Made by a program: the position numbers and the translations under genes
Shown: positions 1 to 6,200 of the stretch, one piece after another
How the letters are laid out: every line of letters begins with the position of its first letter
How positions within the stretch are numbered: the first letter of the stretch is position 1
Notes under the pieces: model-generated
Told to the model about the DNA's origin: nothing
Seen by the model: only the letters and a program-made list of their open reading frames with translations
Database searches by the model: none
DNA from: Pseudomonadota bacterium
GTDB taxonomy: Bacteria; Pseudomonadota; Alphaproteobacteria; Caulobacterales; Caulobacteraceae
DNA length: 11,649 nucleotides
Direction of reading: 5' to 3'
Assembly: GCA_023409795.1 (NCBI GenBank)
Contig: JAEYQX010000111.1
Span: 1-11,649 of the forward strand

Positions 1-2
1 CC

Positions 3-320
3 TATCTGCTGCACACCCTGGGCGAGCTGTGCCTGTCGCCGGTCGGCCTGTCGATGATCACCAAGCTGTCGGTGGATCGCGTGGTCGGCCTGATGATGGG
101 CGTGTGGTTCCTGTCGTCGTCGGTGGCCCACATCGCCGCCGGCTTCATCGCCCAGGCCACCTCGTCCGAGACCGTGGCCGGCGTGGTCACCGACCCGGCC
201 CAGGCCCTGCAGAACTATGCCGACATCTTTGGCACCATCGGCTGGACCGGTGTGGCCGTGGGCGTGGTCCTGCTGGTCATGTCGCCGCTGCTGAAGAAGG
301 GCATGGCGGGCATCCGCTGA
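3..320 (+). CDS. POT/PTR family peptide:proton symporter, C-terminal fragment
   Basis: Only the last 105 codons are in the window; the gene begins upstream and the open frame runs in from base 3. The fragment starts YLLHTLGELCLSPVGLS, which matches the conserved E-L-x-x-S-P-x-G-L region of late transmembrane segments in proton-coupled oligopeptide transporters (POT/PTR2, DtpT-like). Two hydrophobic segments follow, one around VVGLMMGVWFLSSSVAHIAAG and one near the C-terminus (IGWTGVAVGVVLLVMSPLL), ending in a short basic tail (LKKGMAGIR) expected in the cytoplasm. Members of this family import di- and tripeptides across the inner membrane using the proton gradient. The stop is TGA at 318-320, and a hairpin terminator follows about 30 bases later. 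The family call is fairly secure. The exact substrate cannot be read from this fragment. Confidence 0.8.
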   Translation, partial: YLLHTLGELCLSPVGLSMITKLSVDRVVGLMMGVWFLSSSVAHIAAGFIAQATSSETVAGVVTDPAQALQNYADIFGTIGWTGVAVGVVLLVMSPLLKKGMAGIR

Positions 321-348
321 GCCTGACCAGCCTCGGCTGAGACAAGAG

Positions 349-383
349 AAAGGCGGCATCCCGGTCGGGGTGCCGCCTTTTTC
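349..383. terminator. Rho-independent terminator, probably bidirectional
   Basis: A 14-bp stem (349-362 pairing with 367-380, one T-G wobble) closes a GGTC tetraloop and is followed on the + strand by a T run at 378-382. On the minus strand the same stem is followed by TTTCTCTTGTCT, a weaker U-rich tail. It lies between the ends of the convergent transporter (320) and TonB-dependent receptor (404) genes, so it probably terminates both. Confidence 0.85.
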
Positions 384-403
384 GTGGCCGGTGGACCCGG
401 GCT

Positions 404-2458
404 TCAGAAGGTCTTGCGCAGGCGGATCTGGTAGAAGGTGCGCGGGTCGATGAAGCGGTTCTCGACAAAGGCGACCGGCCGGGTGACGCGGTCCGCATAG
501 ACCGTGCGCTCGGTGGTGAAGTCGTCCCAGATATTGACCTGGGCGCGGATCGACAGGCCGGGCGTCGGCTTATACTCAGCCCAAAGCTCGTAATAATCCC
601 GCCCGCGCCAGCCCGAGACCTCGTCCGGGCGATAGTCGAACTGGCCGATGCGCGGCAGCCAGTTGGCCCCCCACTGCAGCTTCCACGAGGCGATGTCCTG
701 CTGGACGCCGATGACCGCCTGGGAGGCCCGGATGCCCGAGATGGGACGGGTCCGGCCGGTGGTGGGGTCGGTGACCTCGGTCTTGTTCCAGGTGTTCCTG
801 AACGAGACCTGGCCGCCGCTGAAGCCGATGCGATCGGTCGGCACGGTGATGTTGACGGTCAGCTGGTCCAGGGTGCCGTCGCCGATATTGCCGATGGCGG
901 CCAGGTTGTTCTCCAGCGGGATCACGTCGATGACGTCGCTGATCTCGTCGTGGCGCAGGCCGATGCTGATGATGCCCTCGTCCCAGAAGCGCCGCTCATA
1001 GGTCAACTCGCTGACCCAGCGCTGCTCGGGGCTGAGGTTGACATTGCCGCCCAGGACATTCTCGTCCGACAGGCTGGCCGAGGCGGCGAAGTCGCCAAAG
1101 TTCAGCTGGCCCACCACCCGTTCCAGGCGCAGGCGGAACTGGTTCTTCTCGCCGGGGCTCCAGGTGGCCAGAAGGCGCGGCTTGGCGAAGAAGAAGCTCT
1201 TTTCCTGATTGGCATCGCCCGACTGGCTGATGGTCGAGTGTTCCAGCCGCAGCCCGCCTTCCAGGGTCCAGTCCGGGTTCAGCCGCCAGGTGCCCTTGCC
1301 GAACAGCTCTCCGCGCGTCTCCTCGACCGTCACCGAGGCCGAGGGCAGCTCGACCGGGGTGCCGCCGATGGAATAGGCCTGGTCGGTCTCCAGCATATTA
1401 TAGGCGACCTCGCCGCCGGCCTCGAATTCCATGGCGCTGTTGCGCTCGAACCGGACCAGGCTGCGCAGGATGGTCTCGGAGGCCTGGCCTTCAGAGGTGA
1501 AGCGCTGCTGGTCCGCATCCACGCCGTCGATGCGGCTGTCCGAGGTGTTCACATTGTCGAAGCTGTTGAACTCATGGATCAGGCGCGTCTCCATCTTGAG
1601 GCGCTGCGACAGGGGGCGGGTATAGGCCAGGCCGACCTCGCCGCCCGTGGATTCGTCGGTGCTTTGCGACAGGCGCAGCACGGTGTCCGAGGTCTGGCGG
1701 GTGATGTTGTGCCAGTCGTTTATGCCATAGCGGGCCGTGGCATCCAGCTTGCCGCCCGCAACGGGGCCGGACCAGTTGCCGCGGATCGAGTTCCCGCCGC
1801 CATAGCCGTCGTTGTAGAAGTCCTCGCGCCGCAGGACGCTGCCATCTGGGGCCACCCGGCGCATGGGGCCCGCGCCGTTGGAATCGCTTGAGGAGATGCC
1901 ATCGCTGAGGGTCACGCCCCAGCTGTAGTCCCCCTGGCGGCGGGTGAACTGATAGCTGCCGCCGAACAGGTCCTGGCCGCCCTCGAACAGGAAGGCGTTG
2001 TAGGTCAGGATGTGCTCGCTGCTGGCCGTGTTCTTCAGGATGACATTGGCCACCATGGCATAGCCCTGCATCTCGATGCCGGGGGCACCGCCGCGAACCA
2101 GCTCGATCCGCTCGACCTGGTTGGCCAGGGTGCGGCCCAGGACCGCCGCGCCGGTGTCGTTCTTCGAGGCGGGGCGGCTGCCGTTGATCAGGACATTGCC
2201 GACCGCGCCCTCGAAGCCCCGGGCCCCGTCCCCGTCATTGACCGAGAAGCCGGGGATGCGGTTGACCATGTCCAGGGCCGTATTGGGATTGTGGCCCGCA
2301 AAGAAGTCCCGGTTGAAGATCAGGACGCCATGGTCCCCAGCCTGGGGCACGGCCCTGGCGGTCGTCGCGGCGGCCGGGGCCGTGGTGGTATCAGCCAGTG
2401 CGGGAGCGGCGGCCATGCAGCCGATGAGGGCGGTTCCTGCCAGAAGAAGATGGCGCAT
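404..2458 (-). CDS. TonB-dependent outer-membrane receptor (plug and barrel, compact form)
   Basis: A 684-residue protein predicted to import a ligand across the outer membrane using TonB energy. Residues 1-22 look like a Sec signal peptide ending APALA before D23, then comes an Ala/Thr-rich linker. Residues about 45-143 resemble the plug domain: NPNTALDMVNRIPGFSVND, then VLINGSRPASK and VERIELVRGGAPGIEMQGYA, the usual plug landmarks. The rest is a beta-barrel with alternating aromatic/polar strands, ending in QIRLRKTF with a C-terminal Phe as expected for BAM-recognised outer-membrane proteins. No N-terminal carboxypeptidase-like or FecR-binding domain is present, and I see no clear TonB box. 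No siderophore synthesis, FecI/FecR pair or nutrient operon adjoins it, so the substrate is unknown. A Shine-Dalgarno AAGGA (2473-2469) lies 10 nt before the ATG. The family is secure; the ligand is not. Confidence 0.9.
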   Translation of the reverse strand: MRHLLLAGTALIGCMAAAPALADTTTAPAAATTARAVPQAGDHGVLIFNRDFFAGHNPNTALDMVNRIPGFSVNDGDGARGFEGAVGNVLINGSRPASKNDTGAAVLGRTLANQVERIELVRGGAPGIEMQGYAMVANVILKNTASSEHILTYNAFLFEGGQDLFGGSYQFTRRQGDYSWGVTLSDGISSSDSNGAGPMRRVAPDGSVLRREDFYNDGYGGGNSIRGNWSGPVAGGKLDATARYGINDWHNITRQTSDTVLRLSQSTDESTGGEVGLAYTRPLSQRLKMETRLIHEFNSFDNVNTSDSRIDGVDADQQRFTSEGQASETILRSLVRFERNSAMEFEAGGEVAYNMLETDQAYSIGGTPVELPSASVTVEETRGELFGKGTWRLNPDWTLEGGLRLEHSTISQSGDANQEKSFFFAKPRLLATWSPGEKNQFRLRLERVVGQLNFGDFAASASLSDENVLGGNVNLSPEQRWVSELTYERRFWDEGIISIGLRHDEISDVIDVIPLENNLAAIGNIGDGTLDQLTVNITVPTDRIGFSGGQVSFRNTWNKTEVTDPTTGRTRPISGIRASQAVIGVQQDIASWKLQWGANWLPRIGQFDYRPDEVSGWRGRDYYELWAEYKPTPGLSIRAQVNIWDDFTTERTVYADRVTRPVAFVENRFIDPRTFYQIRLRKTF

Positions 2459-2468
2459 TGTCTTGCGA

Positions 2469-2490
2469 TCCTTGCTCGTTGTTGAGCAAG
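2469..2490 (-). promoter_or_regulatory. Leader hairpin overlapping the receptor Shine-Dalgarno
   Basis: In the minus-strand transcript the arms CTTGCTC (2490-2484) and GAGCAAG (2477-2471) form a perfect 7-bp stem with a 6-nt AACAAC loop. The 3' arm contains the first three bases of the AAGGA Shine-Dalgarno (2473-2469) of the TonB-dependent receptor. No U run follows, so it is not a terminator. A translational control role is inference. Confidence 0.45.
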
Positions 2491-2504
2491 TCGTGCGTCT
2501 TCTG

Positions 2505-2571
2505 ACCTGTAATCTCCAGTTACAAGCCGGACAGGTGCGTTACAAATGCGACACCATTACTTGGCTGTAAT
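2505..2571 (-). promoter_or_regulatory. Cluster of TGTAA/TTACA half-sites upstream of the receptor gene
   Basis: The gap between tldD and the receptor gene holds several related words: an inverted repeat TGTAA-N7-TTACA (2508-2524), a second TTACA (2540-2544), an inverted repeat ATTAC-N6-GTAAT (2556-2571), and ACCTGT/ACAGGT (2505-2510 and 2531-2536). On the coding (minus) strand TTGTAAC occurs twice, 20 bp apart (2545-2539 and 2525-2519). TTGTAAC-N4-CTGTCCG (2545-2528) has the 7-4-7 layout of a Pho box (CTGTCAT-N4-CTGTCAT), with mismatches. The region probably carries the receptor promoter and an operator; which regulator binds is unknown. Confidence 0.35.
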
Positions 2572-2609
2572 ATAGAGGTTTTCTGGCCTGGCCGGAGGAC
2601 CTAGACCGC

Positions 2610-4043
2610 CTAGACTGCCGTGCCGCCGACGGTCAGGCCGCCGATCTTCAGGCTGGGCTGGCCGATGCCGACGGGGACGCCCTGGCCGGATTTGCCGCAG
2701 GTGCCCACGCCCGGGTCAAAGGCAAAGTCATCGCCGACCATCTGGATGTGGGTCAGGGCCGTGGCCCCATCCCCGATCAGGGTCGCGCCGCGCACCGGGC
2801 GGGTGATCTGGCCGTCCTCGATCAGATAGGCCTCGGTGCACTGGAAGACGAACTTGCCATTGGTGATGTCGACCTGGCCCCCGCCAAAGTTGGCGGCATA
2901 GAGGCCCCGTTTCGTCGAGGCGATCATGTCGGCCTTCGAATCCCTGCCGCCTTCCATGAAGGTATTGGTCATGCGCGGCATGGGCATATGGGCAAAGGAC
3001 TGGCGGCGGCCGTTGCCGGTGGCGCGCGCACCCAGCTGGCGGGCCGACAGGCGGTCGTGCATCAGGCCGACCATGATGCCGTCCTCGATCAGGACGGTGC
3101 GCGAGGTGGGCGTGCCCTCATCGTCGAAGGACAGGGAGCCGCGACGACCGGCGATTGAGCCATCGTCGACGACGGTGACGCCCGGGGCGGCGACGCGCTG
3201 GCCCATCTTGCCGGTAAAGACCGACGAGCCCTTGCGGTGGAAGTCGCCCTCGAAGCCGTGGCCGATGGCCTCATGCAGCAGGACGCCGGGCCAGCCGGCC
3301 CCCAGGACCACGTCCATCTCGCCGGCGGGGCAGTCAATGGCATCCAGGTTCACCAGGGCCTGGCGCAGGGCCTCGTCCACCTGGCCCTGCCAGCGGTCGG
3401 GCGCGATCCAGGCCTCGAAGCCCGAACGGCCCCCGGCCCCCGACGAGGCGCTTTCGCGACGGCCATCGCGCTCGACCGTCACCGAGACGTTCAGGCGCAC
3501 CAGCGGGCGCACGTCGCTGAGCAGGCGGCCATCGCCGCGCAGGATCTCGATGCCGCGCCGTTCGCCGACGATGGAGGCCGAGACCTGGACCACGCGCGGG
3601 TCGCGGGCGCGGGCCCAGGCGTCGATCTCGCCCAGCAGGGCGATCTTGTCCGAGAAGGCGGGCGAGGCGAGGGGATCAACCTCGTCATAGAGCTTCTGGT
3701 TGGTGGCGCGCGGTGCCTCGGCGGCGACGCCGGCATAGCCGCGCTTGGCCAGGGCCGCGCTGTCGGCGGCGCGGCGCATGGCTGCGGCGGAAATCTCGTT
3801 GGCATGGGCATAGCCCGCCGTCTCGCCGGCCACCACGCGCAGGCCAAAGCCCTCGACGGCATCATAGGTGGCGGCCTTCAGCCGGCCGTCGTCGAAGACC
3901 AGGGATTCGCTCTCGGTCTTTTCCAGGAACAGCTCGCCGTCATCGGCACCCGCCAGGGCGGTCTGCAGGATGGACAGGGCCTCGTCAGGCGAGACGCCAG
4001 CGCTGTCGAGAATGGGAGAGGGGGAGGCGGCCGTGGTGCTCAT
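2610..4043 (-). CDS. tldD: TldD metalloprotease (TldD/PmbA family)
   Basis: A 477-residue cytoplasmic protein, close to the 481 residues of E. coli TldD and co-linear with the family along its length. The zinc-protease signature HEAIGH is at residues 257-262 (HEAIGHGFEGD), and the conserved C-terminal Cys, the third zinc ligand in E. coli TldD, is Cys449 in GVGTCGKSGQGVPV. Other family blocks are DDEGTPTSRTVLIEDG, RMTNTFMEGG and EAYLIEDGQITRPVRGATLIG. TldD normally pairs with TldE/PmbA to degrade unfolded peptides and to process ribosomal peptides such as microcin B17. No tldE or microcin gene is present here, as is common, since tldE usually lies elsewhere. The start is M1 at 4043: no Shine-Dalgarno precedes it, but a weak promoter match sits immediately upstream, which fits a leaderless message. 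Downstream is the receptor gene on the same strand after 151 bases, probably independently transcribed. Confidence 0.96.
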   Translation of the reverse strand: MSTTAASPSPILDSAGVSPDEALSILQTALAGADDGELFLEKTESESLVFDDGRLKAATYDAVEGFGLRVVAGETAGYAHANEISAAAMRRAADSAALAKRGYAGVAAEAPRATNQKLYDEVDPLASPAFSDKIALLGEIDAWARARDPRVVQVSASIVGERRGIEILRGDGRLLSDVRPLVRLNVSVTVERDGRRESASSGAGGRSGFEAWIAPDRWQGQVDEALRQALVNLDAIDCPAGEMDVVLGAGWPGVLLHEAIGHGFEGDFHRKGSSVFTGKMGQRVAAPGVTVVDDGSIAGRRGSLSFDDEGTPTSRTVLIEDGIMVGLMHDRLSARQLGARATGNGRRQSFAHMPMPRMTNTFMEGGRDSKADMIASTKRGLYAANFGGGQVDITNGKFVFQCTEAYLIEDGQITRPVRGATLIGDGATALTHIQMVGDDFAFDPGVGTCGKSGQGVPVGIGQPSLKIGGLTVGGTAV

Positions 4044-4049
4044 GCAGGC

Positions 4050-4078
4050 TAGATAGGCAATCCAGGGCCCCGCGTCAT
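4050..4078 (-). promoter_or_regulatory. Possible housekeeping promoter of tldD (leaderless)
   Basis: On the minus strand ATGACGC (4078-4072) matches six of seven bases of the Caulobacter -35 consensus TTGACGS. After 14 bases comes CCTATCTA (4057-4050), a weak match to GCTANAWC. Transcription would begin at or next to the tldD ATG (4043), which would explain the missing Shine-Dalgarno. The -10 match is poor, so confidence is low. Confidence 0.3.
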
Positions 4079-4107
4079 CCTTGGCCTGGGCATTTCGCCT
4101 GGCCCGG

Positions 4108-4144
4108 AAACGACAACACCGCCCCTGACGGATCAGGGACGGTG
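4108..4144 (-). terminator. Hairpin terminator after the PadR-DUF1700-GIN operon
   Basis: A 12-bp stem with one mismatch (4117-4128 with 4133-4144, CGGA loop on the + strand) lies 27 bases past the stop of the GIN-type gene. The minus-strand transcript continues TTGTCGTTT, an interrupted U-rich tail. It separates that operon from tldD. It looks like a moderate intrinsic terminator; read-through into tldD is possible. Confidence 0.55.
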
Positions 4145-4171
4145 CTGCACAGCCGGCCGGTGGGCGGTTGA

Positions 4172-4957
4172 TCAGTCCTGGCGCACCACGGCCTCGCCGG
4201 ACAGGGTCTGGCGCAGCTCGGAGGGGCGGCGGGTCAGGCGGACGCGGGACGTGCCGCTGCCGTCGACGACAACCAGGCCATTGGCGGCGGTCTTGACCCC
4301 GGAGCTGCCGCTGACCCGGATGGTGGCATCCGCGCCCAGCAGCTCGTCCAGCTCGGCCGAGCTGCTGCCCGAGGCGTCGATGGTCAGGGTGTCGGTGCGC
4401 CCCTGGGCCTCGACCTCGGCCGAGCCGGCCAGCATCAGGTTCATCGTCGGCTGGTCATAGCCGCGCACCTCCAGCTCGGTGCGGTCGGACAACTCGAAGG
4501 TTTTGACCGACGGTGCCCGGATGGTGACCTTCAGGCCGTCGCTGTCGCTCCAGCCGCGCAGGCCATCGGCACCCAGGGTGACATAGGCCGCCTCGCCCCG
4601 GCTGTGGTCGGACAGAAGCAGCTGGCCGTTCGTAAAGCTGACCCGGTCGACCAGGGCCTGGGGCCCGCTCAGGGTGATGCCCGGTGCCTCGGCCGTCTGG
4701 ATATAGAGGACGTCGCCCGGCAGGGAGAGGGTCAGGCGATCCTGGCCGCTCCAGGCGATCTGGCGGGTGACACGCGGGATCGCGACGTCGTCATCCACCG
4801 TGCGGCGGATGTTCAGGCCGCCGGAATCATCTTCGCGGATGACCCAGGTCCAGCTGTGCCGGGCCAGGTCGGCCCCGCCCACGGCCAGGGAGCCGCCGAT
4901 GCCCACGATGGCCAGCACCAGGCCAGCGCCGGAAATGATGAGGAGATTGCGGATCAT
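4172..4957 (-). CDS. DUF2807 / GIN-type exported or membrane-anchored beta-repeat protein
   Basis: A 261-residue protein with a hydrophobic N-terminal segment (residues 4-27, LLIISGAGLVLAIVGIGG) that is either a signal peptide or a single anchor placing the rest in the periplasm. Residues about 75-240 form short beta-rich repeats carrying Gly/Ser turns (LAGSAEVEAQG, DASGSSSAEL, VSGSSGVK, VDGSGTSRV), typical of the DUF2807 GIN domain, which folds as a beta-solenoid-like structure. Its molecular role is unknown; database names such as 'putative auto-transporter adhesin' are unproven. I chose the ATG at 4957 because GAAGGA lies 7 nt upstream. The open frame extends to an ATG at 5014, but that would overlap the DUF1700 gene and put a charged stretch before the hydrophobic segment. 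It is the last gene of an operon with PadR and DUF1700 genes, 34 bases after the latter. Confidence 0.8.
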   Translation of the reverse strand: MIRNLLIISGAGLVLAIVGIGGSLAVGGADLARHSWTWVIREDDSGGLNIRRTVDDDVAIPRVTRQIAWSGQDRLTLSLPGDVLYIQTAEAPGITLSGPQALVDRVSFTNGQLLLSDHSRGEAAYVTLGADGLRGWSDSDGLKVTIRAPSVKTFELSDRTELEVRGYDQPTMNLMLAGSAEVEAQGRTDTLTIDASGSSSAELDELLGADATIRVSGSSGVKTAANGLVVVDGSGTSRVRLTRRPSELRQTLSGEAVVRQD

Positions 4958-4991
4958 GTCTTTGTCCTTCCCTTCTTTCTTGTCGCGGCGG

Positions 4992-5564
4992 TCAGGCGGC
5001 GGGCGTCGGTTCAAGCGCGGGCTTCAGGACCCGGTAGTGCAGGCGGGCGTACCAGATGGTGGCGTCGATCAGCCACTTGGTCAGGACGGCCATGATGGCG
5101 ACCATGAAGATGCCCAGCCCCATCAGGCCGACCCCCATCAGCACGGCGGCCAGGGGGCCTCCGGGCAGGCCCAGGAAGGGCCCGATCACCAGGGCGCTGC
5201 CGCCGGCGATGAAGACGCCGAAGCCGGCCAGCAGGAAGGACAGGACCGTGCCGAACACCGGCAGGACCAGGGGCAGCAGGATCAGGATGTCCAGGGCCCC
5301 CAGGCCGATGATGCCAAAGATGGCACCCATGGCGTTGGAGGCGGTGGGCTGCTGGTTCCAGGCCTTGGCCCCGGCCTCGGCCTTCAGCTCGCGGGCCAGG
5401 CGGTCCGGGTTGCCCAGGGCCTCGGCGACCTGCTCCTCGGTGCGGCCGGCTTCAAGCGCCTCGGCGAAATGGCTTTCATAGTCCGCGACGATTTCGTCAG
5501 CGGCGGCGGCGGGCAGTCCGACCAGGCCCCGTTTCAGGCGAGCGAGAAATTCAGCTTTGTTCAT
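4992..5564 (-). CDS. DUF1700 (HAAS-type) inner-membrane protein
   Basis: A 190-residue protein. The soluble N-terminal part (residues 1-70) begins MNKAEFLARLKRGLVGLP and contains DEIVADYESHFAEALEAGRTEEQVAEALGNP, the helical motif of DUF1700/HAAS proteins. About four hydrophobic segments follow between residues 78 and 165, including ILILLPLVLPVFGTVLSFLL and GVGLMGLGIFMVAIMAVL, so the C-terminal part is in the inner membrane. These proteins are usually encoded next to PadR regulators and are thought to act as membrane signalling partners, but the mechanism is not established. The ATG lies 3 bases after the PadR stop codon, and its Shine-Dalgarno (GGGAAG, 7 nt upstream) is inside the end of the PadR gene, so the two are probably translationally coupled. 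Confidence 0.85.
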   Translation of the reverse strand: MNKAEFLARLKRGLVGLPAAAADEIVADYESHFAEALEAGRTEEQVAEALGNPDRLARELKAEAGAKAWNQQPTASNAMGAIFGIIGLGALDILILLPLVLPVFGTVLSFLLAGFGVFIAGGSALVIGPFLGLPGGPLAAVLMGVGLMGLGIFMVAIMAVLTKWLIDATIWYARLHYRVLKPALEPTPAA

Positions 5565-5567
5565 GGT

Positions 5568-5951
5568 TCAGCTTCCCTTCGTATCTGGGGCGGCGGCGGG
5601 CGTTTCGGACGGGGCGGCGGCGGGCGTGGTGGGCGCGCTGATCAGGGCCTCGACCGCGCGGGTAAAGGCGCGCCATTCGTCGGTTTGGCCTTCCAGGGCG
5701 GCGTGACCGGCCGGGGTCAGGCGATAGTATTTGCGCGACGGCCCGCTGGGCGATTCGACCAGGTAGGTCTCAACCAGGCCATCGGACTGCATCCGCCGCA
5801 TCAGCGGATAGATGGTGCCCTCGCCCATGCCGATGGCGTCGGACAGGCGGCTGGCGATCTCATAGGAATAGGAGTCGCTGCGGGCCAGAAGCGCCAGGAC
5901 GCAAAGGCCCAGAACCCCTTTCTTCAGTTGAATGTCGATGCTGTCGGGCAT
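5568..5951 (-). CDS. PadR-family transcriptional regulator
   Basis: A 127-residue DNA-binding protein. Residues about 10-85 form the PadR winged helix: LKKGVLGLCVLALLARSDSYSYEIASRL, then the recognition-helix signature GEGTIYPLMRRMQSDGLV and the wing SPSGPSRKYYRLTPAG. The C-terminal dimerisation helix is short (group s1 type) and is followed by an Ala/Pro-rich tail (about residues 106-127) not needed for the fold. PadR proteins typically repress their own operon and respond to ligands or to membrane partners. This one heads an operon with DUF1700 and GIN genes. AAGGG lies 6 nt before the ATG and is itself in a small hairpin (5955-5975). The 249-base divergent gap to coxB holds a candidate promoter and operator for it. 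Family assignment is secure; the inducer is unknown. Confidence 0.93.
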   Translation of the reverse strand: MPDSIDIQLKKGVLGLCVLALLARSDSYSYEIASRLSDAIGMGEGTIYPLMRRMQSDGLVETYLVESPSGPSRKYYRLTPAGHAALEGQTDEWRAFTRAVEALISAPTTPAAAPSETPAAAPDTKGS

Positions 5952-5954
5952 GTG

Positions 5955-5975
5955 TTTCCCTTCGGTTACGGGAAA
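5955..5975 (-). promoter_or_regulatory. Small hairpin covering the padR-type gene Shine-Dalgarno
   Basis: TTTCCC (5975-5970 in transcript orientation) can pair with GGGAAA (5960-5955) across a 9-nt loop. The 3' arm overlaps the AAGGG Shine-Dalgarno of the PadR gene. The stem is only 6 bp, so it may be accidental. Confidence 0.25.
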
Positions 5976-5978
5976 ACG

Positions 5979-6005
5979 ACTATCGCAAGGTATCGTGCGC
6001 TACAA
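5979..6005 (-). promoter_or_regulatory. Candidate PadR operon promoter with overlapping operator-like palindrome
   Basis: On the minus strand TTGTAGC (6005-5999), a 12-base spacer and GCGATAGT (5986-5979) resemble the Caulobacter housekeeping promoter TTGACGS-N10-14-GCTANAWC (5 of 7 and 5 of 8 bases). Overlapping it is GTATCG-TG-CGCTAC (5990-6003), an inverted repeat with one mismatch per half, plus a third half-like CTATCG at 5980-5985 and two AAGGTA words (5987 and 6004). Overlap of palindrome and promoter is what autoregulation by PadR would need. Both calls are inference. Confidence 0.35.
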
Positions 6006-6120
6006 GGTAGCTGGCGAAACATGACTGCGAATTAATCTGACGAAGTTTTGCCTTAACTGTGGTCTTCCAGCGCTTGGTCGCTTGGCAAGAGTGTAACGAG
6101 CCGATATGGACCGGCCTGAA

Positions 6121-6168
6121 ATGCCGATGTGCGATCAATACTCGGCATATTTTGCGAATAGCTCGCAA
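6121..6168 (+). promoter_or_regulatory. Two inverted repeats upstream of coxB
   Basis: ATGCCGA (6121-6127) and TCGGCAT (6142-6148) form a 7-bp inverted repeat with a 14-base gap. Immediately after it TTGCGA (6152-6157) and TCGCAA (6163-6168) form a 6-bp inverted repeat with a 5-base gap. The second ends 32 bases before the coxB ATG. They could be operators or leader hairpins. I could not identify a convincing -35/-10 pair for coxB. The rest of the 5952-6200 gap holds the PadR-side elements and nothing else recognisable. Confidence 0.35.
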
Positions 6169-6200
6169 GTATCGGCTGCGAAACGGGTAAGAGGATTCGA

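Noticed and set aside
950..1891. 313-codon plus-strand open frame inside the receptor gene
   Set aside because: Antisense shadow of the TonB-dependent receptor; no domain or signal features.
2601..2615. Repeated CTAGAC at the end of tldD
   Set aside because: Two 6-base copies, one overlapping the stop codon; too short to mean anything.
4958..5014. Upstream ATG at 5014 as start of the GIN-type gene
   Set aside because: It would overlap the DUF1700 gene and add a highly charged stretch before the hydrophobic segment, whereas the ATG at 4957 has a good Shine-Dalgarno.
4767..6035. 422-codon plus-strand open frame across the PadR operon
   Set aside because: Antisense to three recognisable genes; composition is Gly/Gln/Asp-rich low complexity typical of a shadow frame.
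6031..6057. TTAA words resembling a CtrA site (TTAA-N7-TTAA)
   Set aside because: ATTAAT and CTTAAC are about 17 bases apart rather than 7, so they do not form the CtrA box.
6194..6198. GANTC (CcrM methylation) site next to the coxB start
   Set aside because: A single GATTC is expected by chance at this scale and lies between the ribosome site and ATG, not in a recognised promoter.
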